This document shows, in pieces, positions 16,589 through 25,059 of a DNA stretch of 64,000 nt. The stretch is from JANOZM01 sp031429355 (lineage in GTDB: Bacteria > Pseudomonadota > Gammaproteobacteria > Burkholderiales > Burkholderiaceae_E). How positions within the stretch are numbered: the stretch's first letter is position 1; each line of letters opens with the position of its first letter. The stretch spans positions 1 to 64,000 of the forward strand of contig JANOZM010000019.1 in assembly GCA_031429355.1 (NCBI GenBank), read 5' to 3'. Under the pieces are notes generated by a model. The model saw only the letters and a list, made by a program, of their open reading frames with translations. It made no database searches and was not told the DNA's origin. The translations under genes were made by a program, and so were the position numbers.

Positions 16589-17827
16589 ATGTCTGTGCAC
16601 CCCATCTGGTCCAACAAGCCCTTTCTGTGGCTCTGGCTTTCAATGTCCATCGCGACATTTGGCGGCCAAATTACCGAAATGGTTTTGCCACTAACCGCAG
16701 TGACTTTGCTGCACGCCGACGCTCAACAAATGGGTCTGCTCATTGCGATGGAAACCCTACCGTTTGCGCTGTTTTCTCTGCCAAGTGGCGTTTGGCTTGA
16801 TCAGGTTCGCAAGTTGCCGGTCATTCGGTTTTGCTACGCTTGTTTAATTCTTTCTGTGAGCACTGTGCCCATTGCCGCTTGGTTTGGGTGGCTGTCGATG
16901 GGCCAGTTATATATCGTTGGTTTTGCGATTGGTATTTGCGCGGTGTTTTTAGGGACTGCAATGCAAGTGTTCACGACGCAAGTAGTCGGACGAGATCATT
17001 TGGTTCACGCGCATGGCGCAATGAGCGCTTCGGGTTCTGCGGCACGCACTGCTGGACCAGCAACTGGTGGCGCCTTAGTACAGTTATTCTCGGCCCCAAT
17101 TGTTTTACTAGTCGATGTGTGCACGTTAACGATTGGCTTAATCGTGCTGTTTCGAATTAAAGTAACCGAGCAACTAAAAACCGTATCGCACGTCTCGTTT
17201 ATCGATCAAATTCGTGAAGGTATTCGGTTTGTTTTTGCTGAACCCAATTTACGCACGCTCACTTGGGCGGTTGCCATTTGGCAAGTGTTGTTTCATGGCG
17301 TGTTGACTTTACAAATTTTGCTGGCCACTCGTGATTTAGGTTTGACACCAAAGCAAATTGGCATTGGCTTTGCTGCCGGTGGAATTGTTGCGATTGTTGG
17401 CTCCATCATGACGCCTCGGCTAACCACGCGCTTTTCGGTTGGCCCAGTCATGATGACCGGTTTCATACTGACCGCCTGCGGATGGGCAATTCTGGCTTGG
17501 GTGACTAAAGGGGAGTTTGCATTTTTAGGCTTTGCAGTGGCGCAAATGTTGTTTCAGGCTGGCGTTAGCTTATTTTTTGTTACCTACATCGCAATGCGGC
17601 AAGTTTTAACACCAGAAGCGCTGCTGTCCAGAGTTACGGCAACAATGCGCTTTATGACTGTGGCGGCGGCACCTATTGGTGCGCTGCTGGCAGGCAACAT
17701 AGGCCATTGGATAGGCGTACACAACACGATTATTTTGATTGCCGTTACAAGCGTGGTGTTGGTTATTGCCGTTGCGTTTCTTTCGCCTTTACGCAACTTA
17801 AAAATGGTAGCTCCTGCTCAGTCGTAA
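16589..17827 (+). CDS. MFS transporter, EntS/MFS_3-type exporter
   Basis: A 412-residue inner-membrane protein with about 12 hydrophobic segments. It begins MSVHPIWSNKPFLWLWLSMS and has the exporter-type pattern IATFGGQITEMVLPLTAV and ALFSLPSGVWLDQVRKLPV. Most similar in outline to EntS-like and macrolide-efflux MFS proteins; the substrate cannot be told. The ATG at 16589 is chosen because the upstream 41 codons are not membrane-like. The GDT1 gene follows 30 bp later. Confidence 0.8.
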   Translation: MSVHPIWSNKPFLWLWLSMSIATFGGQITEMVLPLTAVTLLHADAQQMGLLIAMETLPFALFSLPSGVWLDQVRKLPVIRFCYACLILSVSTVPIAAWFGWLSMGQLYIVGFAIGICAVFLGTAMQVFTTQVVGRDHLVHAHGAMSASGSAARTAGPATGGALVQLFSAPIVLLVDVCTLTIGLIVLFRIKVTEQLKTVSHVSFIDQIREGIRFVFAEPNLRTLTWAVAIWQVLFHGVLTLQILLATRDLGLTPKQIGIGFAAGGIVAIVGSIMTPRLTTRFSVGPVMMTGFILTACGWAILAWVTKGEFAFLGFAVAQMLFQAGVSLFFVTYIAMRQVLTPEALLSRVTATMRFMTVAAAPIGALLAGNIGHWIGVHNTIILIAVTSVVLVIAVAFLSPLRNLKMVAPAQS

Positions 17828-17857
17828 AGCCGATACAGTGATCGTAAGAATACAAAT

Positions 17858-18457
17858 ATGTTTGATTCAATTTTAAGCGCGACTGCGCCAGCTTTGCTGA
17901 CTTGCACAATCGTGGTGGCCTTGGCCGAAATGGGCGACAAAACCCAGTTATTGTCGCTGATGTTGGCTGCGCGCTTTAAGCAGTTTTGGCCCATCGTACT
18001 GGGCATTACGGTGGCGACTTTACTCAATCATGGCCTAGCAGCGGCCCTTGGTGCTACCTTGCAGCAATGGATTCCAAAATGGGCTTTGCCTTGGGTTTTG
18101 GCCGTTAGTTTTATTGCCATCGGGCTTTGGCTGCTCAGACCCGACGAGCTGGGTAATACAACAGTCGCCAATCAAAGTCGTTTCGGGGTTTTTGGCATTA
18201 CGGTCGTGGCTTTTTTTCTGGCTGAAATGGGTGATAAAACGCAAATTGCTACAGTAGCTTTGGCTGCGCGTTATCAATCCATAGGCGTGGTCACAGTAGG
18301 AACGACACTCGGCATGCTGCTTGCAAACGCACCCGCCGTTTTTTTAGGGCAACGATTTGCTGAGCGACTGCCAATCGCGTTACTAAACAAATTGGCAGCC
18401 ATTTTATTTATTGCGATTGGTCTTTGGATCGCTTTTTTCGGCCAACAAGCTGTTTGA
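17858..18457 (+). CDS. TMEM165/GDT1-family cation transporter
   Basis: A 199-residue membrane protein with six hydrophobic helices in two homologous halves, each carrying the signature E-M-G-D-K-T-Q (near residues 24 and 123). Known members move Mn2+ or Ca2+ out of the cytoplasm in exchange for protons. No manganese riboswitch is apparent: only 30 bp separates it from the MFS gene, with which it is probably cotranscribed. Confidence 0.9.
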   Translation: MFDSILSATAPALLTCTIVVALAEMGDKTQLLSLMLAARFKQFWPIVLGITVATLLNHGLAAALGATLQQWIPKWALPWVLAVSFIAIGLWLLRPDELGNTTVANQSRFGVFGITVVAFFLAEMGDKTQIATVALAARYQSIGVVTVGTTLGMLLANAPAVFLGQRFAERLPIALLNKLAAILFIAIGLWIAFFGQQAV

Positions 18458-18575
18458 ACGTTTTTTTCTGTTCGACACTCAATACCCCGTCCTTATTTAC
18501 CTACCAGCTTGCAACCGCAATTAGACGCTTAGCCTAGATGCCTCATAATACGTTTTTAGATTATTGAACCGCATT

Positions 18576-19559
18576 ATGAAATTAGCAACTCTTCGAGACG
18601 GTAGCCGAGACGGACAACTAGTGGTCGTTTCTAGCGATTTAAAGACCTGCCACCTTGCCTATCCGATTACGCCCACGTTACAACGCGCGCTGGACGACTG
18701 GAGTTTTATCGAACCTCAATTGGCGCAATTACACCACCAATTAAATACTGGTCGCGCTAAATACCCGTTTGCCTTTAATCCGAATGATTGTTTAGCGCCT
18801 TTACCGCGCGCTTTTCAATGGGCCGATGCCTCTACCTACCCCACTCACGTTGAGCGCGTTCTGAGCGCGCGTGGCCTAACAGTCCCCGAGCATTTCGCGA
18901 CTGATTTTTTAATGTATCAAGGTGGCTCGGACCATTTATTGGGCGCTTGCGAAAACGCCGAGTTTATTGACGATGCACACGGCATTGATTTTGAAGCCGA
19001 GATCGCGGTAGTTACAACCAATGTACCCATGGGCGCAGGGCCGCAAGAATGCGAGCAACGGGTTGCCTTAATTGGTCTGGTTAACGATTGGAGCCTTCGC
19101 GAGTTAGTTAACACTGAAGTACCTAAAGGTTTTGGATTTTTCCAAAGCAAACCGGCTACCAGTTTTGCTCCAGTATTTGTAACGCCCGACGAGTTGGGCG
19201 ATCATTGGAAAGATGGCCGCCTGCAAATGAACGTCACAATTCATTGGAACGGTTCGCGGGTTGGTCGTATTGATGCCAGTGGAATGGTGGCTAGTTTTGG
19301 TCAACTAATTGCACACGCCGCACGCACACGACATTTAAGCGCGGGTTCAATTATTGGCGCAGGCACTGTCTCTGAAGTAAATGAAAAAGCCGGTTTCGCT
19401 TGTATCGCCGAAAAACGTGCTATCGAATTAAAAATGTCAGGTATCGCTACAACGGCGTACATGAAAATGGGAGACACGGTTCGTATTGAAGTGTTAAACA
19501 CCGAAGGCAAATCGATGTTTGGGGCTATTGAGCAAACGGTTAGTCCGTTAGTTCGATAA
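18576..19559 (+). CDS. Fumarylacetoacetate hydrolase-family protein
   Basis: A 327-residue FAH-fold protein. The start MKLATLRDGSRDGQLVVVSS is the family N-terminus, so the ATG at 18576 is preferred over a TTG four codons earlier. Metal-ligand motifs include DFEAEIAVV and the region VNDWSLRELV; GAGTVSEVNEKAGFACIAEKR lies near the C-terminus. Proteins of this length in beta-proteobacteria usually carry out the last step of homogentisate breakdown, which suits the hpd gene at 7941. Another acylpyruvase-type role is possible. Confidence 0.83.
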   Translation: MKLATLRDGSRDGQLVVVSSDLKTCHLAYPITPTLQRALDDWSFIEPQLAQLHHQLNTGRAKYPFAFNPNDCLAPLPRAFQWADASTYPTHVERVLSARGLTVPEHFATDFLMYQGGSDHLLGACENAEFIDDAHGIDFEAEIAVVTTNVPMGAGPQECEQRVALIGLVNDWSLRELVNTEVPKGFGFFQSKPATSFAPVFVTPDELGDHWKDGRLQMNVTIHWNGSRVGRIDASGMVASFGQLIAHAARTRHLSAGSIIGAGTVSEVNEKAGFACIAEKRAIELKMSGIATTAYMKMGDTVRIEVLNTEGKSMFGAIEQTVSPLVR

Positions 19560-19585
19560 TTATTATCAACACCTGCTAAAAAACT

Positions 19586-20416
19586 ATGACAACTACCGAA
19601 CTGCAATTCGAACATAAGTACAAATCCTTGCGTTTCGCACGCCACGCGAACGGTGTTCTAGAAATTATCATGGGCGCGGATAAAAGCGCGAATGGCAAAC
19701 TATCAACCGCCGATGCGAATATGCATCGCGAACTTACCGATATTTGGTTAGATGTTGATCGTGATGAATCGATTCGTGTGGCCGTCATTCGAGGCGAAGG
19801 TAAGGGTTTTTCGGCTGGTGGCGACTTAAGCTTGGTCGAGGATATGACCAACAATCACGAGACCCGAATGCGTGTTTGGCGCGAAGCGCGCGATTTGGTT
19901 TACAACTTAATTAATTGCAGCAAACCCCTTATTTCTGCAATGCATGGTGCTGCGGCGGGCGCAGGGCTAGTAGTTGGTTTGCTGGCCGACATTGCTATCG
20001 CAACCAACACCGCAAAGCTGGTAGATGCCCATACCCGGCTTGGGGTGGCAGCGGGCGATCATGCCGCTATTGTTTGGCCTTTGCTTTGCGGCATGGCAAA
20101 AGCCAAGTACTACTTAATGTTGTGCGAGCCTTTAACCGGCGAAGAGGCTGAACGCATTGGTTTGATTGCATTAAGCGTGCCTGAAGATCAATTACTAGAG
20201 CGCGCCTTTTCGATTGCACAAAAACTTGCGTTAGGTTCGCAGCCTTCAATTCGCTGGACAAAATATTCTTTAAACAATTGGCTACGAATGGCTGGCCCTA
20301 TTTTTGATAATTCGTTAGCATTAGAGATGCTTGGTTTTGCTGGAAACGACGTACGCGAAGGGGTGGCAGCACTGCGTGAGAAAAGACCACCAAAATTTAG
20401 TGACAAGGCTTTTTAA
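19586..20416 (+). CDS. Enoyl-CoA hydratase/isomerase-family protein
   Basis: A 276-residue crotonase-fold protein. The oxyanion-hole motifs are GKGFSAGGDLSLVEDM and MHGAAAGAGLVVGLLADIAIA, followed by the trimer-interface helix region. The catalytic Glu positions of classical hydratases are not clearly kept (LVDAHTRLGVAAGDHAAIVW), so the exact reaction is uncertain. It sits 26 bp after the FAH-family gene and 31 bp before phaM. Confidence 0.85.
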   Translation: MTTTELQFEHKYKSLRFARHANGVLEIIMGADKSANGKLSTADANMHRELTDIWLDVDRDESIRVAVIRGEGKGFSAGGDLSLVEDMTNNHETRMRVWREARDLVYNLINCSKPLISAMHGAAAGAGLVVGLLADIAIATNTAKLVDAHTRLGVAAGDHAAIVWPLLCGMAKAKYYLMLCEPLTGEEAERIGLIALSVPEDQLLERAFSIAQKLALGSQPSIRWTKYSLNNWLRMAGPIFDNSLALEMLGFAGNDVREGVAALREKRPPKFSDKAF

Positions 20417-20447
20417 TGAATGTACCTAAACAGGAAAAGAGTTAACC

Positions 20448-21170
20448 ATGGCTGGCAAAATTGAAAACACGCTTAACTCGGCGCTTAGTTCTTTAACCGC
20501 GTTTGGCTCGCTTAGCGACACGGTCGAAATGGTTAAAAAAACTTGGGGACAACTGGGTATGCCCAGCAGCTTTGCACCCACGATGGATATCGAAGAACTC
20601 GATAAACGCATTGCCGATTTGCAAGCAGTCGAGCAATGGTTAATCGCTAACCAAACAATGCTACGCGGGACCATTCAAGGCCTTGAGGTGCAACGGAATA
20701 CCATTGCAACAGTGCAGGCTTTAGGTAAGCAGGTAAACCAGCAATTTGGTGTCGATTTTGGAACCAAAGCGGCTGATCTAGGCAAATTAAAAATTGACCC
20801 TACCGCGTCAACTGTAAAAAAAGCTGCGGCCAAAAAAACAAACCCAAACTCTTTAGATGCCGCTGCACAAGCCTTAAATATGCCAGGCCTAAGTACTAGC
20901 GCTTGGTGGGATTTATTGCAAAGTCAATTTAATCAAATTGCGCAAGCGGCCATTGCAACCAGCAACAACGCGGCTGCATCCGGGGCAAAATCTTTTAGCG
21001 CTGCTGCAACTAGCGCAGCGACCAAAGTTGCAACGCGCGTGGCCAAAGAAGTAGCTGGCGACATGATGAAAGGCGCGGCCAAATCAGTCGGTAAATCGAT
21101 CGCTAGAAAGTTAAGCCCAAAATCTGTTGCAACCCCTAAGCTTGCCGCGAGTAAGCGAAAGTCAAAATAG
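20448..21170 (+). CDS. phaM: PhaM-like polyhydroxybutyrate granule regulatory protein
   Basis: PhaM activates PHB synthase and links granules to the nucleoid. The N-terminal 90 residues carry the family block VEMVKKTWGQLGMPSSFAPT and MDIEELDKRIADLQAVEQWL followed by LRGTIQGLEVQR. A long Ala-rich middle and a Lys/Ala/Ser-rich basic tail (from about 195) fit DNA binding by PAKKA-like sequences. A purine-rich Shine-Dalgarno (AGGAAAAGAG) precedes the ATG. It implies the host makes PHB, though no synthase gene lies here. Confidence 0.82.
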   Translation: MAGKIENTLNSALSSLTAFGSLSDTVEMVKKTWGQLGMPSSFAPTMDIEELDKRIADLQAVEQWLIANQTMLRGTIQGLEVQRNTIATVQALGKQVNQQFGVDFGTKAADLGKLKIDPTASTVKKAAAKKTNPNSLDAAAQALNMPGLSTSAWWDLLQSQFNQIAQAAIATSNNAAASGAKSFSAAATSAATKVATRVAKEVAGDMMKGAAKSVGKSIARKLSPKSVATPKLAASKRKSK

Positions 21171-21184
21171 GACTAACCCGCTCT

Positions 21185-22390
21185 GTGATTTCGTCTAAAC
21201 CTTTTGCACTGGCCCATGTTACTCACCCTGATTGGAATATGGCAACCGAACTGGTCTGCGCGCAGCTAGAGGGGTTTTCGCGTCAAGGCATTTCGGGAAA
21301 TTTAGGGTTGCTGTATTTTTCGCAACCTTTTGCAGCCTTTGCACAAGAAATTCTAGAACGCTTAAAGCAGCGCACTGGTGTTAGCGAATGGGCAGGTAGT
21401 TGTGCACATTCGGTTGCCGTGACAGGCGTCGAGTATCAAAGCGAACCGGCGTTGGCCGTAATGCTGCTCGACTTACCTAACGATGAGTTTTCGGTTTTTT
21501 CAGGTGTTAAACGCGCCCCAAAATTAGACGCCAAAACCACCGGCAATCACTTAGCTGCCTTTACCGCGTTAGTTCATGCCCATCCGTACTTGCCCGATTT
21601 AAACGAGTTGGTTAGTGATATGGCCGGCAAAACGGAAAGCGCCTATTTATTCGGTGGCGTTAGTGGCGGTTCTGCCGAGCCGTTTGTGCAAATAGCCAAT
21701 CAAGTGTTCGACAACGGCTTGTCGGGCGTCATGTTTTCAAACGGCGTGCGCATGCATTCGCGCCTAACCCAAGGTTGTTCACCACTAGGTAACGAACACA
21801 TCATTAGCGACGCCTCCGAGCAATATTTACGAATTATTGATGGCCGTCCTGCGCTGGACGTCATGCTCGAAGATTTGGGTGTTGCCGAAAACGTACGTGA
21901 TTCGCGCGACGGTCAAACTATTTTGCGTGGTTTGCCAGGCCAACGATTGCGCCAAGGCTTAATGGTCGGTATGGCTCGACCCAATACCAATCGCGGATTT
22001 GGTTTTGGCGATTTGGCCGTGCGCCACGTTGTGGGTATCGATCCGCAGAATCGAGTAGTCGCATTAGCCGATAAAGCTGTCATAGGTGATCGATTGGTAT
22101 TTTGTACTCGAGACGAAGCGGCAGCGCGTAAAGATTTAGTGCGAATTTGTGCCGAACTTAAAGACGAAATCGATTCGTTAGGCGAAAAAATTCGAGGCGC
22201 GCATTGGGTGTCTTGTGTAGCCCGTAGCGGTTTATTGTTTGGTGGCCAACAAACTGAATTAAGTATTATTCAAGAGCAACTGGGCGACGTCCCCTTAGTT
22301 GGTTTTTACGCCAACGGCGAAATAGCGCGTGACCGGTTATTTGGTTATACCGGCGTACTAACGCTATTTACAGAAAAGCTTGTCGATTAA
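21185..22390 (+). CDS. FIST (F-box and intracellular signal transduction) domain protein
   Basis: A 401-residue cytoplasmic protein with FIST_N and FIST_C domains. Features seen are ATELVCAQLEGFSRQGISGN, the Gly-rich loop SAYLFGGVSGGSAEP, GLSGVMFSNGV and the C-terminal FIST_C core CVARSGLLFGG with PLVGFYANGEIAR. FIST domains are thought to sense small ligands such as amino acids. The start is a GTG 14 bp after phaM. Its stop overlaps the stop of the convergent MerR gene by 4 bp. A link to PHB metabolism is only positional. Confidence 0.82.
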   Translation: MISSKPFALAHVTHPDWNMATELVCAQLEGFSRQGISGNLGLLYFSQPFAAFAQEILERLKQRTGVSEWAGSCAHSVAVTGVEYQSEPALAVMLLDLPNDEFSVFSGVKRAPKLDAKTTGNHLAAFTALVHAHPYLPDLNELVSDMAGKTESAYLFGGVSGGSAEPFVQIANQVFDNGLSGVMFSNGVRMHSRLTQGCSPLGNEHIISDASEQYLRIIDGRPALDVMLEDLGVAENVRDSRDGQTILRGLPGQRLRQGLMVGMARPNTNRGFGFGDLAVRHVVGIDPQNRVVALADKAVIGDRLVFCTRDEAAARKDLVRICAELKDEIDSLGEKIRGAHWVSCVARSGLLFGGQQTELSIIQEQLGDVPLVGFYANGEIARDRLFGYTGVLTLFTEKLVD

Positions 22391-23322
22391 TCGGCGTGCG
22401 CTTCACGCCAACGGTTGATGCCTGAGCGTATATCTGCCAACTGACTTAATACAATAATATCTTGTGGCGGCTTACGTACCAAAATCGGGCACGAACCACC
22501 GGCCCAAATTTCGGTTGTGCGTGGAAGTTTTGCACGCAATTCGGCCAAGCCTTCCATAATAATATTTGGGTTCATAGAAGCGCTAAATGACAACGCCACA
22601 ACGTCTACAGATTGTGAGGTTGCTGCTAACACGATATCCCAAATGGGTGTCATGGTTCCTAAAGAAACACAACGAGCACCTTCCAAAACCATTAACGCTT
22701 CAGCCATTAAAAGACCTAAGCCATGGGGCTCTTGCGGGAAGGTCGTTAGCAAAATACGCGGCTTCTTGGAAGGCTGTGGCAAGCTACCGATCGCATTGCG
22801 CAAAATAATTTGCATCGATTCGGTGTACATATGCTCTTCAAAAATTTCTAGATAACCACGAGCCCAAGCATCACCGACCATACGATTTAGCGGTGCAGCA
22901 ACTTCGATCACGAAGCTTTCCATACCCTGGCGCATTAAAGATTGCCCTAAATTGCGACGCAACTCTTCTACTTTATGTTCTTTAATTAGGTCGATATATA
23001 GCTGTAAGTTTGTGTGCTCTTGTTCGGCTTCGGCCATCGAACGTGGCGCAGCGGTTACTTCGTTCGCAAGTAGTTGAAGCTGATCGACAGATAGCGCCAT
23101 AATGCGGCCGGGGCGATGTCCAGCATCGATTAATCGCCGAATTACGCGTAATTTTTCTACTTGCTCAAGAGAGTAAGCGCGCTCGCCAAAAGAATCCCGA
23201 TCAGGGTTTGGAAAGCCGTAACGACGCTCCCATACACGCAAGGTGTCCTTCAACAAACCCGTATCGCGCTCTACAGCCGCGATGCTTAGTGCTACCTTAG
23301 GATGTGAAATGCGATCATTCAT
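22387..23322 (-). CDS. CarH/LitR-type adenosylcobalamin photoreceptor, MerR family
   Basis: A 311-residue regulator. Residues 11-85 are a MerR helix-turn-helix (TLRVWERRYGFPNPDRD). Residues 100-185 match the four-helix bundle and contain W153-x9-E163-H164, the signature that caps the upper face of adenosylcobalamin. Residues 188-305 are a B12-binding Rossmann domain with the lower ligand motif PQEPHGLG (H200). Spacing matches Thermus CarH (W131, E141, H142, H177). In that family the dark AdoCbl tetramer represses and light breaks the Co-C bond and the tetramer. It is divergent from the lipid operon at 23675, the likely target. Confidence 0.88.
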   Translation of the reverse strand: MNDRISHPKVALSIAAVERDTGLLKDTLRVWERRYGFPNPDRDSFGERAYSLEQVEKLRVIRRLIDAGHRPGRIMALSVDQLQLLANEVTAAPRSMAEAEQEHTNLQLYIDLIKEHKVEELRRNLGQSLMRQGMESFVIEVAAPLNRMVGDAWARGYLEIFEEHMYTESMQIILRNAIGSLPQPSKKPRILLTTFPQEPHGLGLLMAEALMVLEGARCVSLGTMTPIWDIVLAATSQSVDVVALSFSASMNPNIIMEGLAELRAKLPRTTEIWAGGSCPILVRKPPQDIIVLSQLADIRSGINRWREAHAD

Positions 23323-23674
23323 GTGTTTAAGATTTCAGCCTCTAGGGCATAACCGAAACGTTAATTGCGACTTGGCAAGCGCAAAATTTATGTCTACTAT
23401 TTGTCGTGGACAAATAATCGGCTTTTCTTTTTACGGATGCAAATTATAGGTCTGAATCAATTATTGCCCAAGACAAATATGAAGAATGCGCCGTTTTGAT
23501 GAATATATGGTGAAAAACCTCTAGCTGTTCGTCAAATTCGAACCACTAAAATACTACTTTACACATTCGAGCCATACGTGACAGTTTCACATGAAAGACC
23601 TAACTGGTAGAATTGACCATGACTCATGAGTTCAAATACTGCGCATCAAATTTACTATAAAAAGAAAGCGAATC
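23323..23674. other. Divergent regulatory region between the photoreceptor and lipid operon (352 bp)
   Basis: No gene is seen. The region is AT-rich and contains a candidate rightward promoter with a palindrome (23613-23641) and several ACA triplets (23561, 23581, 23589) that could be parts of CarH-type half-sites, though their spacing is irregular. The start of the downstream gene is a TTG at 23675 preceded by AAAGAAAG. Confidence 0.5.
23613..23641 (+). promoter_or_regulatory. Candidate photoregulated promoter with palindrome in the spacer
   Basis: TTGACC (23613-23618) and ATACTG or AATACT (23635-23641) are about 17 bp apart. The perfect 10-bp palindrome ACTCATGAGT (23622-23631) lies between them, where MerR-family proteins often bind. 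The -10 match is weak. Confidence 0.4.
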
Positions 23675-25057
23675 TTGTACAAACCTCAAATTGCAGTCGT
23701 CGGCAGCGGCATCACGGGACTCGGCGCTGCACATGCATTATCGACTTGGGCGAACGTAACGGTTTTTGAAAAAGATGCTCGCGCCGGCGGACATAGCAAT
23801 GCGGTTGATGTTTATTTAGAGCAGCAAACGTTTCCAGTGGATACCGGTTTTTTAGTTTTTAATGATCGTACCTACCCAAATCTAATTGCGTTATTTGAGG
23901 AATTACAAGTCCCTATTGCGCAGTCCAATATGTCGTTTGCAATTACCTTAGGTCCCTACGACTACGAGTGGTGTGGTTCGGACGATTTAAACCGCGTGTT
24001 TGCCCAACCGAGCAATATTTTTAAACCCCGCTTTTGGTCGATGTTGCGCGACATGGTGCGGTTTAACAAAGCGGCAACGGCATTGGCTCAAAGCGGAACG
24101 CCTATGGGCGACCAAACTTTGCAACAGTATTTAGATAGCAATCATTACTCGAAACCGTTTCGTAACGATTACCTGTTACCAATGGCTGCCGCTATTTGGT
24201 CTTGCCCCATTCAGCAAATATTGGCCTACCCCCTGCACACCTTTGTTCGTTTTTGTGACAACCACGGACTTTTGCAGGTCAGTAATCGTCCGAAATGGCG
24301 GACTGTAAAAGGTAGTTCGCGCGAGTACTTAAAGCGCTTAATCGAAGCGATAGAAAAGCGTGGTGGCACTTTGCTATTGAAGCAAAACGTTACCGAGGTT
24401 GCCGCTAATCGTGCGAGCTCTGCTGCTAACTTAACGACTGGCTTAACAACTGGCCAAACAACAGGCGCCCACTTTGGCCCTAAAACGCAACTTGTCAGCA
24501 ATGGAAAACTGTTGAGCTTTGATGCAGTGTTAATGGCAAGCCACAGCGATCAATCGCTAGCAATGCTAAGTCACCCTAGCACCGCCGAGAAAGCTGTATT
24601 GGGTGCAATTCAATACCAACCTAATCGCGCGATACTGCACACCGATGCGCGACTAATGCCTAAACGCAAACGCGCTTGGGCGGCTTGGAACTACATGGGC
24701 ATCACAAATAACAGCAACGACAAGCAAAACCAAGATTTATCGGTAACTTACTGGTTAAACTGCCTGCAACCATTACCATTCAAAAGCGATGTGTTTGTGA
24801 CGTTGAATCCAGTGCTTGAGCCACAAAAAGATTTAGTGCTGGGCGAGTATGAGTACCAACATCCGCTCTTTGATCAAGCTGCCATTGCGGCACAGCAGAT
24901 GCTTCCAACGATTCAAGGTCAACATGGGTTATGGTTTGCAGGCGCATGGGCTGGTTACGGTTTTCACGAGGACGGGTTGAAATCGGGACTAGAGGCAGCA
25001 CAATTGATCAAGCAGCACTTCGCTCAATTTGATCAAGTGAAACTGAAGGCTGCTTAG
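23675..25057 (+). CDS. NAD(P)/FAD-dependent amine-oxidase-like oxidoreductase
   Basis: A 460-residue flavoprotein. The N-terminal dinucleotide motif is AVVGSGITGLGAAHAL, followed by VFEKDARAGGHSNAVDV. FAD-contact residues recur near the C-terminus (LWFAGAWAGYGFHEDGLKSG). Homologues sit beside DUF1365 and Cfa-like genes in singlet-oxygen and light-response clusters of proteobacteria. Its substrate is probably a membrane fatty acid or lipid, by inference. The start is TTG. An internal 12-bp repeat (24431-24466) adds the linker LTTGLTTGQTTG in the middle. DUF1365 follows after 2 bp. Confidence 0.88.
   Translation: MYKPQIAVVGSGITGLGAAHALSTWANVTVFEKDARAGGHSNAVDVYLEQQTFPVDTGFLVFNDRTYPNLIALFEELQVPIAQSNMSFAITLGPYDYEWCGSDDLNRVFAQPSNIFKPRFWSMLRDMVRFNKAATALAQSGTPMGDQTLQQYLDSNHYSKPFRNDYLLPMAAAIWSCPIQQILAYPLHTFVRFCDNHGLLQVSNRPKWRTVKGSSREYLKRLIEAIEKRGGTLLLKQNVTEVAANRASSAANLTTGLTTGQTTGAHFGPKTQLVSNGKLLSFDAVLMASHSDQSLAMLSHPSTAEKAVLGAIQYQPNRAILHTDARLMPKRKRAWAAWNYMGITNNSNDKQNQDLSVTYWLNCLQPLPFKSDVFVTLNPVLEPQKDLVLGEYEYQHPLFDQAAIAAQQMLPTIQGQHGLWFAGAWAGYGFHEDGLKSGLEAAQLIKQHFAQFDQVKLKAA
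24431..24466 (+). repeat. 12-bp in-frame repeat, three units
   Basis: TTAACGACTGGC, TTAACAACTGGC and CAAACAACAGGC are consecutive within the flavoprotein gene and encode LTTG, LTTG and QTTG. They look like a recent insertion-type expansion in a surface loop. Confidence 0.85.
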
Positions 25058-25059
25058 CA

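Noticed and set aside
23561..23591. Three ACA triplets as CarH direct repeats
   Set aside because: Spacing of 20 and 8 bp does not match the regular 11-bp phasing known for CarH; too weak to call a site.
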